Assembly: GCA_016209665.1 (NCBI GenBank)
Contig: JACQVT010000824.1
Location: 1 to 6,902 of the forward strand
Direction of reading: 5' to 3'
DNA length: 6,902 bases
Origin: Planctomycetota bacterium
GTDB lineage: Bacteria > Planctomycetota > Phycisphaerae > UBA1845 > PWPN01
Shown here piece after piece: positions 1 through 5,830 of the stretch. Within the stretch, counting starts at the first letter, position 1; each line of letters starts with the position of its first letter. Under the pieces are notes generated by a model that was not told the origin of the DNA, searched no databases, and worked only from the letters and a program-made list of their open reading frames with translations. A program made the position numbers and the translations under genes.

Positions 1-744
1 GCCGCCGCGCTCGAGGCCGACGTGTGCGAGATCTACACCGACGTGGACGGCGTCTACACCACCGACCCCCGCAGCGTGCCCCAGGCCCGCAAGATGAAGG
101 AGATCAGCTACGACGAGATGCTCGAGCTGGCCTCGCTCGGGGCCGGCGTCATGCACTCGCGCTCGATCGAGTTCGGCAAGAAATACAACGTGCCCATCCA
201 CGTACGAAGCTCGCTGACCGATACCGAAGGGACGATGATCGTGGCAGAAACCAAGGGTATGGAAGACATTGTCGTCCGTGGCGTGACGCTCAAGCGCGAT
301 CTGGCCACGGTGGTGCTCAACGGCGTGCCCAATGAGCCCGGCGTCGCCTCGCGGATCTTCGCCGCCATCGCCAAACACAACATCGTCGTCGATGACATCA
401 TCCAGAACGTCTACGGCCACGGGGCCGAGGCCAACATCGGCTTTTCCACCACCACCGACGACGCCAAGGAGGCCGCCGTCGTCTGCCGGGACCTCGCCAA
501 GGAGATGCCCATCAAGGCCATCGACGTCGACGACAGCGTGGCCAAGGTCAGCATCGTGGGCATCGGCATGAAGACGCACACCGGCGTCGCCGCCCGCATG
601 TTCGCCGCCCTGTCCGAGGCCCGCATCAACATCAAGCACATTTCGACCAGCGAGATCGTCATCAGCGCCATCGTCGACGAGAAGGAAGGCGAGACCGCCC
701 TGCGGACGCTCCACGCGGCGTTCGGCCTGGACAAGGCGGAGTGA
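1..744 (+). CDS. lysC: Aspartate kinase, C-terminal part (5' end outside window)
   Basis: Aspartate kinase phosphorylates L-aspartate with ATP, the first step towards lysine, diaminopimelate, threonine and methionine; it is cytoplasmic. The reading frame is open from base 1, so the gene starts upstream; 247 residues are visible of a family norm near 400-410. The end of the kinase domain is clear from the TDVDGVYTTDPR nucleotide/substrate-binding signature (visible residues 12-23) and the ELASLGAGVMHSRSIEF segment that follows. Two ACT domains come next: one from about residue 88 (VRGVTLKRDLATVVLNGVPNEPG) and a second from about residue 181, ending in the ISTSEI effector-binding signature. Position +1 after STSEI is Val rather than the common Lys or Arg. 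The layout is that of monofunctional lysine/threonine-regulated kinases. The stop is TGA at 742-744. The symbol is given for the enzyme; paralogues are called ask or thrA-like. Confidence 0.96.
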   Translation, partial: AAALEADVCEIYTDVDGVYTTDPRSVPQARKMKEISYDEMLELASLGAGVMHSRSIEFGKKYNVPIHVRSSLTDTEGTMIVAETKGMEDIVVRGVTLKRDLATVVLNGVPNEPGVASRIFAAIAKHNIVVDDIIQNVYGHGAEANIGFSTTTDDAKEAAVVCRDLAKEMPIKAIDVDDSVAKVSIVGIGMKTHTGVAARMFAALSEARINIKHISTSEIVISAIVDEKEGETALRTLHAAFGLDKAE

Positions 745-760
745 GCGCCCATCCCACAGC

Positions 761-775
761 GCGGGCTGCGCCCGC
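761..775 (+). terminator. GC hairpin after the aspartate kinase gene
   Basis: Perfect inverted repeat GCGGGC-TGC-GCCCGC, 17 bases after the kinase stop codon. It could form a strong 6-bp GC stem with a 3-base loop. No T-run follows, so it would be at best a non-canonical terminator or an RNA 3'-end stabiliser. Its place in the gap between two unrelated genes is the main support. Confidence 0.35.
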
Positions 776-782
776 AACCCGC

Positions 783-814
783 GGACACGGCGACGCGGAG
801 ACGCGGCGACGCTG
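783..814 (+). repeat. Four imperfect 8-bp tandem units
   Basis: Four consecutive octamers, GGACACGG, CGACGCGG, AGACGCGG and CGACGCTG, share the pattern nGACnCnG. The run lies in the gap between the aspartate kinase gene and the likely start of the next gene. Its octamer period does not match codon periodicity, which argues that this stretch is non-coding although a frame happens to stay open through it. Confidence 0.5.
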
Positions 815-857
815 GGAGGGGCACCGACGGCCCCGAGGATTGGCGCGCTGTGCGCGG

Positions 858-2696
858 ATGCTGCCGGACAGTTGTACAACGTGGCCGACGGTTCGGGCTG
901 CTGTGGGCCCGGCAAGGCGTCGGGTTGCGGCTGTCCTGTTGGCGGTGGTGAACGCCGTGGCATTGTCCGCCGCGGCGGCGCCGCTGCGGCCGGATGAATT
1001 GCTCCTGGTCTACAGCCGCGACGACCCCCGTTCGCGGGAACTGGCGGAGTACTACGCCAAGGTCCGCGGCGTGCCCTCGGGCCGTTTGTGCGTCGTGCGG
1101 GCCAACCCTCAGCAGGAAGAGATCCCCCGCGAGCAATTCGACCGCTACGTCCGCACGCCCATCCGGCAGTTTCTCGAACAGCACGATTCCGGCCGGACCG
1201 TCCGCTGCCTCGTGCTGTTCTACGGTCTGCCGCTCCGCGTGGGACCCAAGGCTGCCCGGCCGGCCGAGCAGCGGCTCGCCCGCCAATGGCAGGAGCGGCT
1301 TGAGGCCGGCATGAGCGAGTTCAGCCAGTTGGTCGCCCGGCTCGAATCACCGGCCAGCCGGCCGGCGACAAAGCCCCAGACTGCCTCACCCGGCGACGCC
1401 GACGAGACCCCGCTCCATCGCCTCGTCGAGCGTTACGAGCGGGCCCGCGGGGCGGCCTGGGAGCGCCTCGCTCTCCATCGCAACACACCGCAGGGGCAGC
1501 AGGGGTACCGGGAGCTGGTGACCAACGTTCAGGCGGCCGAGGGCTACGTGGGTCTGCTCGCACGCACTCAGCCTAGCCAGGTCACTCCCGAAGCCGCCGC
1601 CCAGTTGGAGAAGCTGATCGTGCAGGTGCGGACGGCCGAGGAACGCATCGGCGAGTTGCGCGACCGGGGCCTCACCGATCCCGGCCGCGAGGAGGCGGCC
1701 AGGCTCATCCAGCAGAACCACGGGCTGATCGGCTACCTGCAGAGCCTGTCGTACGACATCGCCCTCGTCCGCACCGACGCGACGACCGCCTCGCTGGAGG
1801 GCGAACTGGCTCTCGTCTGGTGGGACGACTACATCCTGTATCGTTGGATCTTCAATCCGCTGAGCTGGCGGGTGCGGGCGAACGCGGCCGCCCTGGGCAT
1901 GCTGACGCCGCGCCAGCGACAAACGCCGGTACTGATGACCTCTCGCATCGACGGTCCCTCGCCGGCCGTGGCCCGCCGGATCATCGACGAGTCCATCGCG
2001 GTCGAACGGCAGGGTTTGGCCGGCAAGGTCTACGTCGACGCCCGAGGCGTCTCCGGCAAGGATGGTTTCGGCTTGTACGACGGCGAACTCCGCAGCCTGG
2101 CGATGATGCTGCGACTGCACACCGGGCTGGACGTGACCCTCGACAATCGGTCGGAGGTTTTCGCCCAAGGCCAATGCCCGGACGCGATGCTCTACTGCGG
2201 ATGGTACTCGCTCCGCCAATACGTGCCGGCGTTCACGTTCGTGCCCGGCGCTGTGGGCTACCACATTGCCAGTTTCGAGGCCATCAGCATAAAGGCCCCC
2301 AACGAGTCCGGCTGGGTCAAGGGCCTGCTGAATGCCGGCGTCGACGCGACCGTCGGCCCCGTCGCCGAGCCCTACCTGCACGCCTTTCCCCGGCCGAGCG
2401 AATTCTTCGGCCTGCTGCTGACCGGCCGGTTCACCCTGGCCGAATGCTACGCCTACACGTCGGAACTCAACTCCTGGATGATGCTCCTGATCGGCGATCC
2501 GCTCTATCGCCCCTTCGCCGCCGACCCCCAGCTCCCCCTCGAGCGGGTCTTCCCCACGGATCTGATTCCGCCCGAGTTCCGTCAGCCCGTGTCATCACAA
2601 CCGACCGACTCCCAACCTCACGACCCGCGTGCGAACGACTCACGTCAGCCCGCACCGCGCCAGTCCGCACCGCGCCAGTCCGAACCGCGACCGTAG
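858..2696 (+). CDS. Secreted TIGR03790-family protein of unknown function
   Basis: Recognised by the family's conserved blocks (numbered from the ATG at 858, 612 aa): LLLVYSRDDPRSRELAEYYA near residues 48-67, LVLFYGLPLRVG near 118-129, the CGWYS block at 447-451 followed by a FVPGAVGYHIASFEA segment, and GDPLYRPF at 546-553. The family has no assigned reaction; it is known to occur only in genomes that also carry exosortase. The N terminus is a signal peptide: basic ARRR at residues 19-22, hydrophobic core 23-36, cleavage likely in the AAAA run at 38-41, so the product is exported. Residues about 130-310 form a mostly helical, charged insert between the first and second halves of the domain. 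The last ~59 residues are Pro/Ser/Gln-rich and end in three QxxPR repeats. The start is uncertain: the frame is open from GTG 741, but the extra 39 residues cross a hairpin and a tandem repeat and precede the signal peptide. GTG 903 would also give a good signal peptide. No start has a clear Shine-Dalgarno site; a CGCGC-TGT-GCGCG hairpin abuts the ATG. Confidence 0.85.
   Translation: MLPDSCTTWPTVRAAVGPARRRVAAVLLAVVNAVALSAAAAPLRPDELLLVYSRDDPRSRELAEYYAKVRGVPSGRLCVVRANPQQEEIPREQFDRYVRTPIRQFLEQHDSGRTVRCLVLFYGLPLRVGPKAARPAEQRLARQWQERLEAGMSEFSQLVARLESPASRPATKPQTASPGDADETPLHRLVERYERARGAAWERLALHRNTPQGQQGYRELVTNVQAAEGYVGLLARTQPSQVTPEAAAQLEKLIVQVRTAEERIGELRDRGLTDPGREEAARLIQQNHGLIGYLQSLSYDIALVRTDATTASLEGELALVWWDDYILYRWIFNPLSWRVRANAAALGMLTPRQRQTPVLMTSRIDGPSPAVARRIIDESIAVERQGLAGKVYVDARGVSGKDGFGLYDGELRSLAMMLRLHTGLDVTLDNRSEVFAQGQCPDAMLYCGWYSLRQYVPAFTFVPGAVGYHIASFEAISIKAPNESGWVKGLLNAGVDATVGPVAEPYLHAFPRPSEFFGLLLTGRFTLAECYAYTSELNSWMMLLIGDPLYRPFAADPQLPLERVFPTDLIPPEFRQPVSSQPTDSQPHDPRANDSRQPAPRQSAPRQSEPRP
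2646..2690 (+). repeat. Three 15-bp tandem repeats encoding QxxPR
   Basis: Three adjacent 15-bp units, in frame with the TIGR03790-type gene, encode QPAPR, QSAPR and QSEPR just before the final Pro and the stop. The first two units differ by one base and the third by two from the second. This looks like recent slippage or unequal crossing-over in a disordered tail. Confidence 0.9.
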
Positions 2697-2707
2697 GGAG
2701 CAGACCA

Positions 2708-2719
2708 CTGGGGCCCCAG
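2708..2719 (+). terminator. Perfect GC palindrome after the TIGR03790-type gene
   Basis: CTGGGGCCCCAG lies 12 bases after the stop codon at 2694-2696. As RNA it could only make a short stem with a small loop, and no T-run follows. A 12-bp palindrome can arise by chance in GC-rich DNA of this length, so this is a weak call based on position. Confidence 0.2.
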
Positions 2720-2762
2720 GCCACGAAGCCATCGTCGCCTGCCGTGACGGTTTCTGGAAACC

Positions 2763-2791
2763 TTGCCGCAGCAGACATTTGCAGCTATGCT
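2763..2791 (+). promoter_or_regulatory. Candidate sigma70-type promoter for the M14 peptidase gene
   Basis: TTGCCG (2763-2768) and TATGCT (2786-2791) are separated by 17 bp and match the -35 and -10 consensus at 4 of 6 bases each. They lie in the least GC-rich part of the gap, about 100 bases ahead of the likely ATG at 2893. The placement is sensible, but the match is modest and no start-site data exist here. Confidence 0.35.
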
Positions 2792-2876
2792 TTTCGCCTT
2801 CGCGTCAGGCCGGCTGGCAAAGTCCGCCCGGCAGATAACCGATGATGCTGTATGCCTCGCGGACTCGATACCGCAT

Positions 2877-2884
2877 GGGAAGGA
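2877..2884 (+). promoter_or_regulatory. Shine-Dalgarno site that fixes the M14 start at 2893
   Basis: GGGAAGGA ends 8 bases before the ATG at 2893, the best ribosome-binding match ahead of any gene in the window. It selects this ATG over in-frame ATGs at 2842, 2875 and 2884, which would put extra residues ahead of the signal peptide. Confidence 0.7.
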
Positions 2885-2892
2885 TGTGGTGC

Positions 2893-3816
2893 ATGAACAG
2901 GGATGGTTCGGCCGCCGGCCGGCGGGTTGTCGCGGCGGCGCTGGTCGCGTTGCTGCTGGGGGCGGGCTGTACGCCCACGTCCGAGTCACCGGGCCGCGGC
3001 GGCAACGCCTACGGCAACCTGCCGAGGGTCACGCCCCGGCCGCGTCCCACCACGCCCGCCCAGCCCAAAACGATCGAACCCGACCAGATCGATCTCGGCC
3101 GCAGCGTCGCCGGCCGACCGCTCAAGGCCCAAATCTACGGCACCGGCGAGCAGACCATCCTGATGCTGGCCACCATCCACGGCAACGAGCAGGCGGGCAC
3201 GCCGCTCCTCCGCAAGCTCGGCGACTACCTCCGCGAGCATCCGCAGATCGTGGCCGACAAACGGGTGATCCTCATTCCGGTCGCCAACCCCGACGGTATG
3301 GCGAGCAACACCCGCGGCAACCTGCGCGGTATCGACCTGAACCGCAACTTTCCCGCGTGGAACTACAGCCCGAGCCGCGGCCACGGCAGCCAGCCGCTGT
3401 CCGAGCCCGAGAGCCGGGCCCTCTCGCAGGTCATCGCCAAGTACGAGCCCGACCGGATCATCAGCCTGCACCAGCCGCTGACGTGCATCGACTACGACGG
3501 CCCGGGCGAAGCTCTCGCCCGCGCGATGGCCGCCGCCACGAATCTGCCCCTCAAGAAGCTCGGCAGCCTCGCCGGCTCGCTCGGCTCCTACGCCGGGTTG
3601 ACCAAGCGCATTCCCATTGTCACCGTCGAGTTTCCCCGTGGGGCCGACGACCTGACGCCCGACGGCCTGTGGAGCCGCTACGGCCGCATGTTGCTCGTCG
3701 CCGTCTGCCACCCCGACCCCGTGCCGACGCTCACCGAGCAATCCCGCCGCCCGTCGCCGATGGTCTCGATTGAACCGGTTGCACGACCGCGCGCCAACCG
3801 CCGACAGACGGACTGA
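2893..3816 (+). CDS. M14-family zinc carboxypeptidase/amidase, putative lipoprotein (MpaA-like)
   Basis: A 307-residue exported metallopeptidase. Residues 1-26 are a signal peptide with basic GRR (9-11), a hydrophobic core (12-22) and a LLLGAGC end; Cys26 is the likely lipidated residue, although Gly rather than Leu sits at -3 of the lipobox. The M14 domain covers about 65-285 and keeps every expected active-site element: zinc ligands His96 and Glu99 (HGNE) and His193 (SLHQP), Arg141 in an NPDG...TRGN segment, Asn150-Arg151 (GIDLNRNFP) for the substrate carboxylate, and the general base Glu246 (TVEFP). The leading LGRSVAGRPL segment and compact size resemble MpaA, which cuts the gamma-D-Glu-diaminopimelate bond in murein peptides; that substrate is an inference. 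E. coli MpaA is cytoplasmic, so an exported form would act on periplasmic peptides or wall fragments. The C-terminal ~25 residues are a basic, probably disordered tail. It has its own candidate promoter and ends 208 bp before the next gene. Confidence 0.9.
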   Translation: MNRDGSAAGRRVVAAALVALLLGAGCTPTSESPGRGGNAYGNLPRVTPRPRPTTPAQPKTIEPDQIDLGRSVAGRPLKAQIYGTGEQTILMLATIHGNEQAGTPLLRKLGDYLREHPQIVADKRVILIPVANPDGMASNTRGNLRGIDLNRNFPAWNYSPSRGHGSQPLSEPESRALSQVIAKYEPDRIISLHQPLTCIDYDGPGEALARAMAAATNLPLKKLGSLAGSLGSYAGLTKRIPIVTVEFPRGADDLTPDGLWSRYGRMLLVAVCHPDPVPTLTEQSRRPSPMVSIEPVARPRANRRQTD

Positions 3817-3845
3817 ACCGCGCCTTGCTGAGACCCGTCGTGTAC

Positions 3846-3857
3846 GCGGGCGCCCGC
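3846..3857 (+). terminator. GC palindrome after the M14 peptidase gene
   Basis: GCGGGCGCCCGC lies 30 bases after the stop codon. Its arms are the same hexamers as those of the hairpin at 761-775, here without a loop. It may help end transcription, but there is no T-run and chance occurrence is possible. Confidence 0.2.
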
Positions 3858-3904
3858 CGAATCGCAACCGCTCGCAGCGGCGTACTGGCAAAGGACCATC
3901 CGCG

Positions 3905-3933
3905 TTGATCCGATCGTCTCGGATCGGTAGCAT
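3905..3933 (+). promoter_or_regulatory. Candidate promoter with an inverted repeat in its spacer
   Basis: TTGATC (3905-3910) and TAGCAT (3928-3933) are 17 bp apart and match the -35 and -10 consensus at 4 of 6 bases each. Between and overlapping them is a perfect 7-bp inverted repeat, GATCCGA-N5-TCGGATC, at 3907-3925. A dyad in this place is where MerR-type activators and many repressors bind. It would drive the TPR/cupredoxin gene pair with a leader of about 85 bases. Each part is weak alone; the overlap gives the case some weight. Confidence 0.35.
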
Positions 3934-3960
3934 GATGGAAACGCATCTGAGAGATATCGC

Positions 3961-3966
3961 GGGAGG
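3961..3966 (+). promoter_or_regulatory. Strong Shine-Dalgarno-like site ahead of an out-of-frame ATG
   Basis: GGGAGG is 9 bases before ATG 3976, but that ATG is in a different frame from the TPR gene, whose own ATG at 4025 has no Shine-Dalgarno match. The site may recruit ribosomes as a standby site, start a short overlapping leader frame, or be coincidental. An in-frame TGA at 3977-3979 blocks any upstream extension of the TPR gene. Confidence 0.3.
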
Positions 3967-4024
3967 CTCGATAGAATGAGCCCGCCGCCCTCGGTGTGGC
4001 GGCAACTCCGTACCGGGCCAGCGC

Positions 4025-5830
4025 ATGCCTCGCAGAAAGAAACCGGGCAAAGCGGAATCGGACCGATCGGCACCGCCGGTCACGCCGCCTCCCGCGCTCC
4101 CGAAGTCGCCGCGGTCGTCGATGCGGATCGTGATCGTATTCGCCGTTCCGGCCGCCGTTTGCCTCGTCGCCCTTTTGTGGCTGCACAGCCGCACCCGCTA
4201 CCTCGCCGAGGCGCGTATCCCCTCTCTGCCCGACCTCACCGGCAAGCCGGAATCGCTGCGAACGGCCATCGAGAAGGCGGATCGGCAGGCTCGTCTCGAT
4301 CCGTTTTCAGACGAACGCGTCGGTCGACTGGGCCTGTTGTACCACGCGAATCACTTCTATGAACCCGCCGACCGATGTTACAAGCTGGCCGGCGAGTTGA
4401 ATCCTCACGCGAGGGATTGGCCGTACGATCTGGCGTGTCTGCGCCAGACGAGCGGCATCAGCAAAGGGGTGGAGTCTCTCCTTCGCAAGGTGCTGGAACT
4501 CGCCCCCGATGACGGGCCGGCCCGCCTGAGACTGGCTGACACCCTCTGGAAGCAGAACGATCTCGATGGCGCGCTCCACGAGTATGAGGAGTGTCTGAAG
4601 CTTCAGCCCGACAACGCCTATGCGCTGTTCGGGCTGGCACGGGTAGCCCAGTCCCAAAACGAGTGGGAGTCTGCCCAGTCCTATCTGCGGCAGACCCTCG
4701 CCGTGGACCGCATGTTCGGTCCGGCCCATCACCTGTTCGCCGCAATCCACGACAAGCTCGGACAAGCCGAGCAGGCGAACGCGTCCCGGGCCCGGGCGGG
4801 CGCATGTCCGCGCTATCAGGCCGCACCCGAGCCGTTGCTCGACAAGCTCGATGACCTCTGCTACGACCCGATCTACCTGCTCGTCCGGGCGGACATGGCG
4901 AGGCAGACCTTCAACACGCCGCGTGGACTGGCCCTGCTGCGCCGCGCGGTTGAGGTCGCTCCCGACAATGCGGCCGCTCACGCCGGCCTCGGGGCAGCGC
5001 TCCGCGAACTCAACGAGCCCGTATCGGCCCGTCATCACCTCGCCCGGGCCATCGAACTGGATCCAGGCAACCTGGACGCGGGGATTGGAATGGGCCTCCT
5101 GCTCGGATCGCTCGGCGACCTGCCGGGGGCGGAGCGGTTCCTGGCCGAAGGCCTCAAGTACAACCCGGACGAGACGAGCCTTCTCTATGGCGTCGGGAAG
5201 ATCGCCAGGGCACGCGGCGACGACGCGCGGGCCACTGTATACTTTCGCAAAGCGGCCGAACACTCTGATCTGCGATTCGATGACGCCATCGAGGGACACG
5301 TTTCCTGTCTGATGCGGACAGGCAAGCCCGACGAGGCTGTGTCTTTCCTGGAGAGAACCCTCGCCCTCCGTCCTTCGGCGTCTCGCCCTCGCATTCTCCT
5401 CGCCCGAGTCTGGTTGAATCAAGGCGAGAAAGCCCGAGCGATCACGTCGCTGCGGACGGGGTTGGGCTCGGCGCCCTATCAGGCCGAGCTGGCGGATGCG
5501 CTGGCGGGCCTGCTCGTCGCCGACCCCGATGCCCAGCCGGAGACCATCCGGGAGGGTGTCGAGCTGGCCGCACGGGCAGTGGACTTCGCTACCTCCGCTC
5601 ATCTGCCCCAATACCTCGATACGCTCGCCACGGCTTACGCCCGCGCCGGCGATTTCGGCAAGGCCGTCAGCACTCAGGAGGAAGCGGTCCACCGGGCCCA
5701 GGAGAGGAACGATGCTCAACTCGAGGCGTTCCGGCAACACCTGGCCGCATTCCAGTCCGGCCGCCCCGTCCTCCAGCCCTCCAGGCAAGAGTCTGCCACC
5801 ACCACCACCAGGGCGAGCACAAGCCGATGA
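4025..5830 (+). CDS. Membrane-anchored TPR-repeat protein
   Basis: A 601-residue protein with a basic, Pro-rich N terminus (1-32, starting MPRRKK), one transmembrane segment (about 33-53, IVIVFAVPAAVCLVALLWL) and a long soluble part, probably periplasmic by the positive-inside rule. From about residue 97 to 570 it is built from roughly a dozen 34-residue tetratricopeptide helical pairs. The best are at 164-197 (ends LKLQPDN), 282-315 (ends VEVAPDN), 316-349 (ends IELDPGN), 350-383 (ends LKYNPDE) and 384-417; others are degenerate. TPR arrays bind partner proteins and have no catalysis of their own. The tail has a short Thr run and is Ser/Arg-rich. ATG 4025 is the only possible start before the transmembrane segment, because an in-frame TGA lies at 3977; ATG 4121 would remove the cytoplasmic tail. 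The stop overlaps the next start by 4 bp, so a shared job with the cupredoxin/iron-sulfur protein is likely. Its exact partner is unknown. Confidence 0.9.
   Translation: MPRRKKPGKAESDRSAPPVTPPPALPKSPRSSMRIVIVFAVPAAVCLVALLWLHSRTRYLAEARIPSLPDLTGKPESLRTAIEKADRQARLDPFSDERVGRLGLLYHANHFYEPADRCYKLAGELNPHARDWPYDLACLRQTSGISKGVESLLRKVLELAPDDGPARLRLADTLWKQNDLDGALHEYEECLKLQPDNAYALFGLARVAQSQNEWESAQSYLRQTLAVDRMFGPAHHLFAAIHDKLGQAEQANASRARAGACPRYQAAPEPLLDKLDDLCYDPIYLLVRADMARQTFNTPRGLALLRRAVEVAPDNAAAHAGLGAALRELNEPVSARHHLARAIELDPGNLDAGIGMGLLLGSLGDLPGAERFLAEGLKYNPDETSLLYGVGKIARARGDDARATVYFRKAAEHSDLRFDDAIEGHVSCLMRTGKPDEAVSFLERTLALRPSASRPRILLARVWLNQGEKARAITSLRTGLGSAPYQAELADALAGLLVADPDAQPETIREGVELAARAVDFATSAHLPQYLDTLATAYARAGDFGKAVSTQEEAVHRAQERNDAQLEAFRQHLAAFQSGRPVLQPSRQESATTTTRASTSR

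Noticed and set aside
871..880. 10-bp palindrome GTTGTACAAC as a possible operator
   Set aside because: Several 10-bp palindromes are expected by chance in a window of this size, and it probably lies within the coding start of the TIGR03790-type gene.
411..1286. Open frame (291 codons) on the - strand across the kinase end and the next gene's start
   Set aside because: It covers the well-supported ACT2 domain and the gap; low-complexity Arg/Ser/Pro composition.
1386..2381. Open frame (331 codons) on the - strand opposite the TIGR03790-type gene
   Set aside because: No recognisable family; the + strand carries the conserved blocks.
1820..2845. + strand frame (341 codons) overlapping the TIGR03790-type gene and the gap after it
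   Set aside because: Arg/Pro/Ala-rich product typical of a shifted frame; no domain and no start signal.
2842..2892. Upstream extension of the M14 protein to ATG 2842
   Set aside because: It would place 17 extra residues ahead of a complete lipoprotein signal peptide, and the good Shine-Dalgarno site serves ATG 2893.
2763..3773. + strand frame (336 codons) overlapping the M14 gene
   Set aside because: Almost entirely inside the M14 gene in another frame, with Arg/Pro-rich sequence and no motif.
3770..3979. Small + strand frame (69 codons) ending in ATGA at 3976-3979
   Set aside because: Its start lies within the M14 gene's 3' end; the product is Arg/Pro-rich with no motif, and the ATGA junction joins it only to another unsupported frame.
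2986..4194. Long open frame (402 codons) on the - strand opposite the M14 gene and the gap after it
   Set aside because: The opposite frame encodes a complete M14 active site. The antisense product is Arg/Gly/Ala-rich without motifs, and it runs across the intergenic gap.
4307..5788. Long open frame (493 codons) on the - strand opposite the TPR gene
   Set aside because: It mirrors the TPR gene in GC-rich DNA, where antisense frames stay open by codon bias. I recognise no domain in it, while the + strand frame shows clear TPR periodicity.
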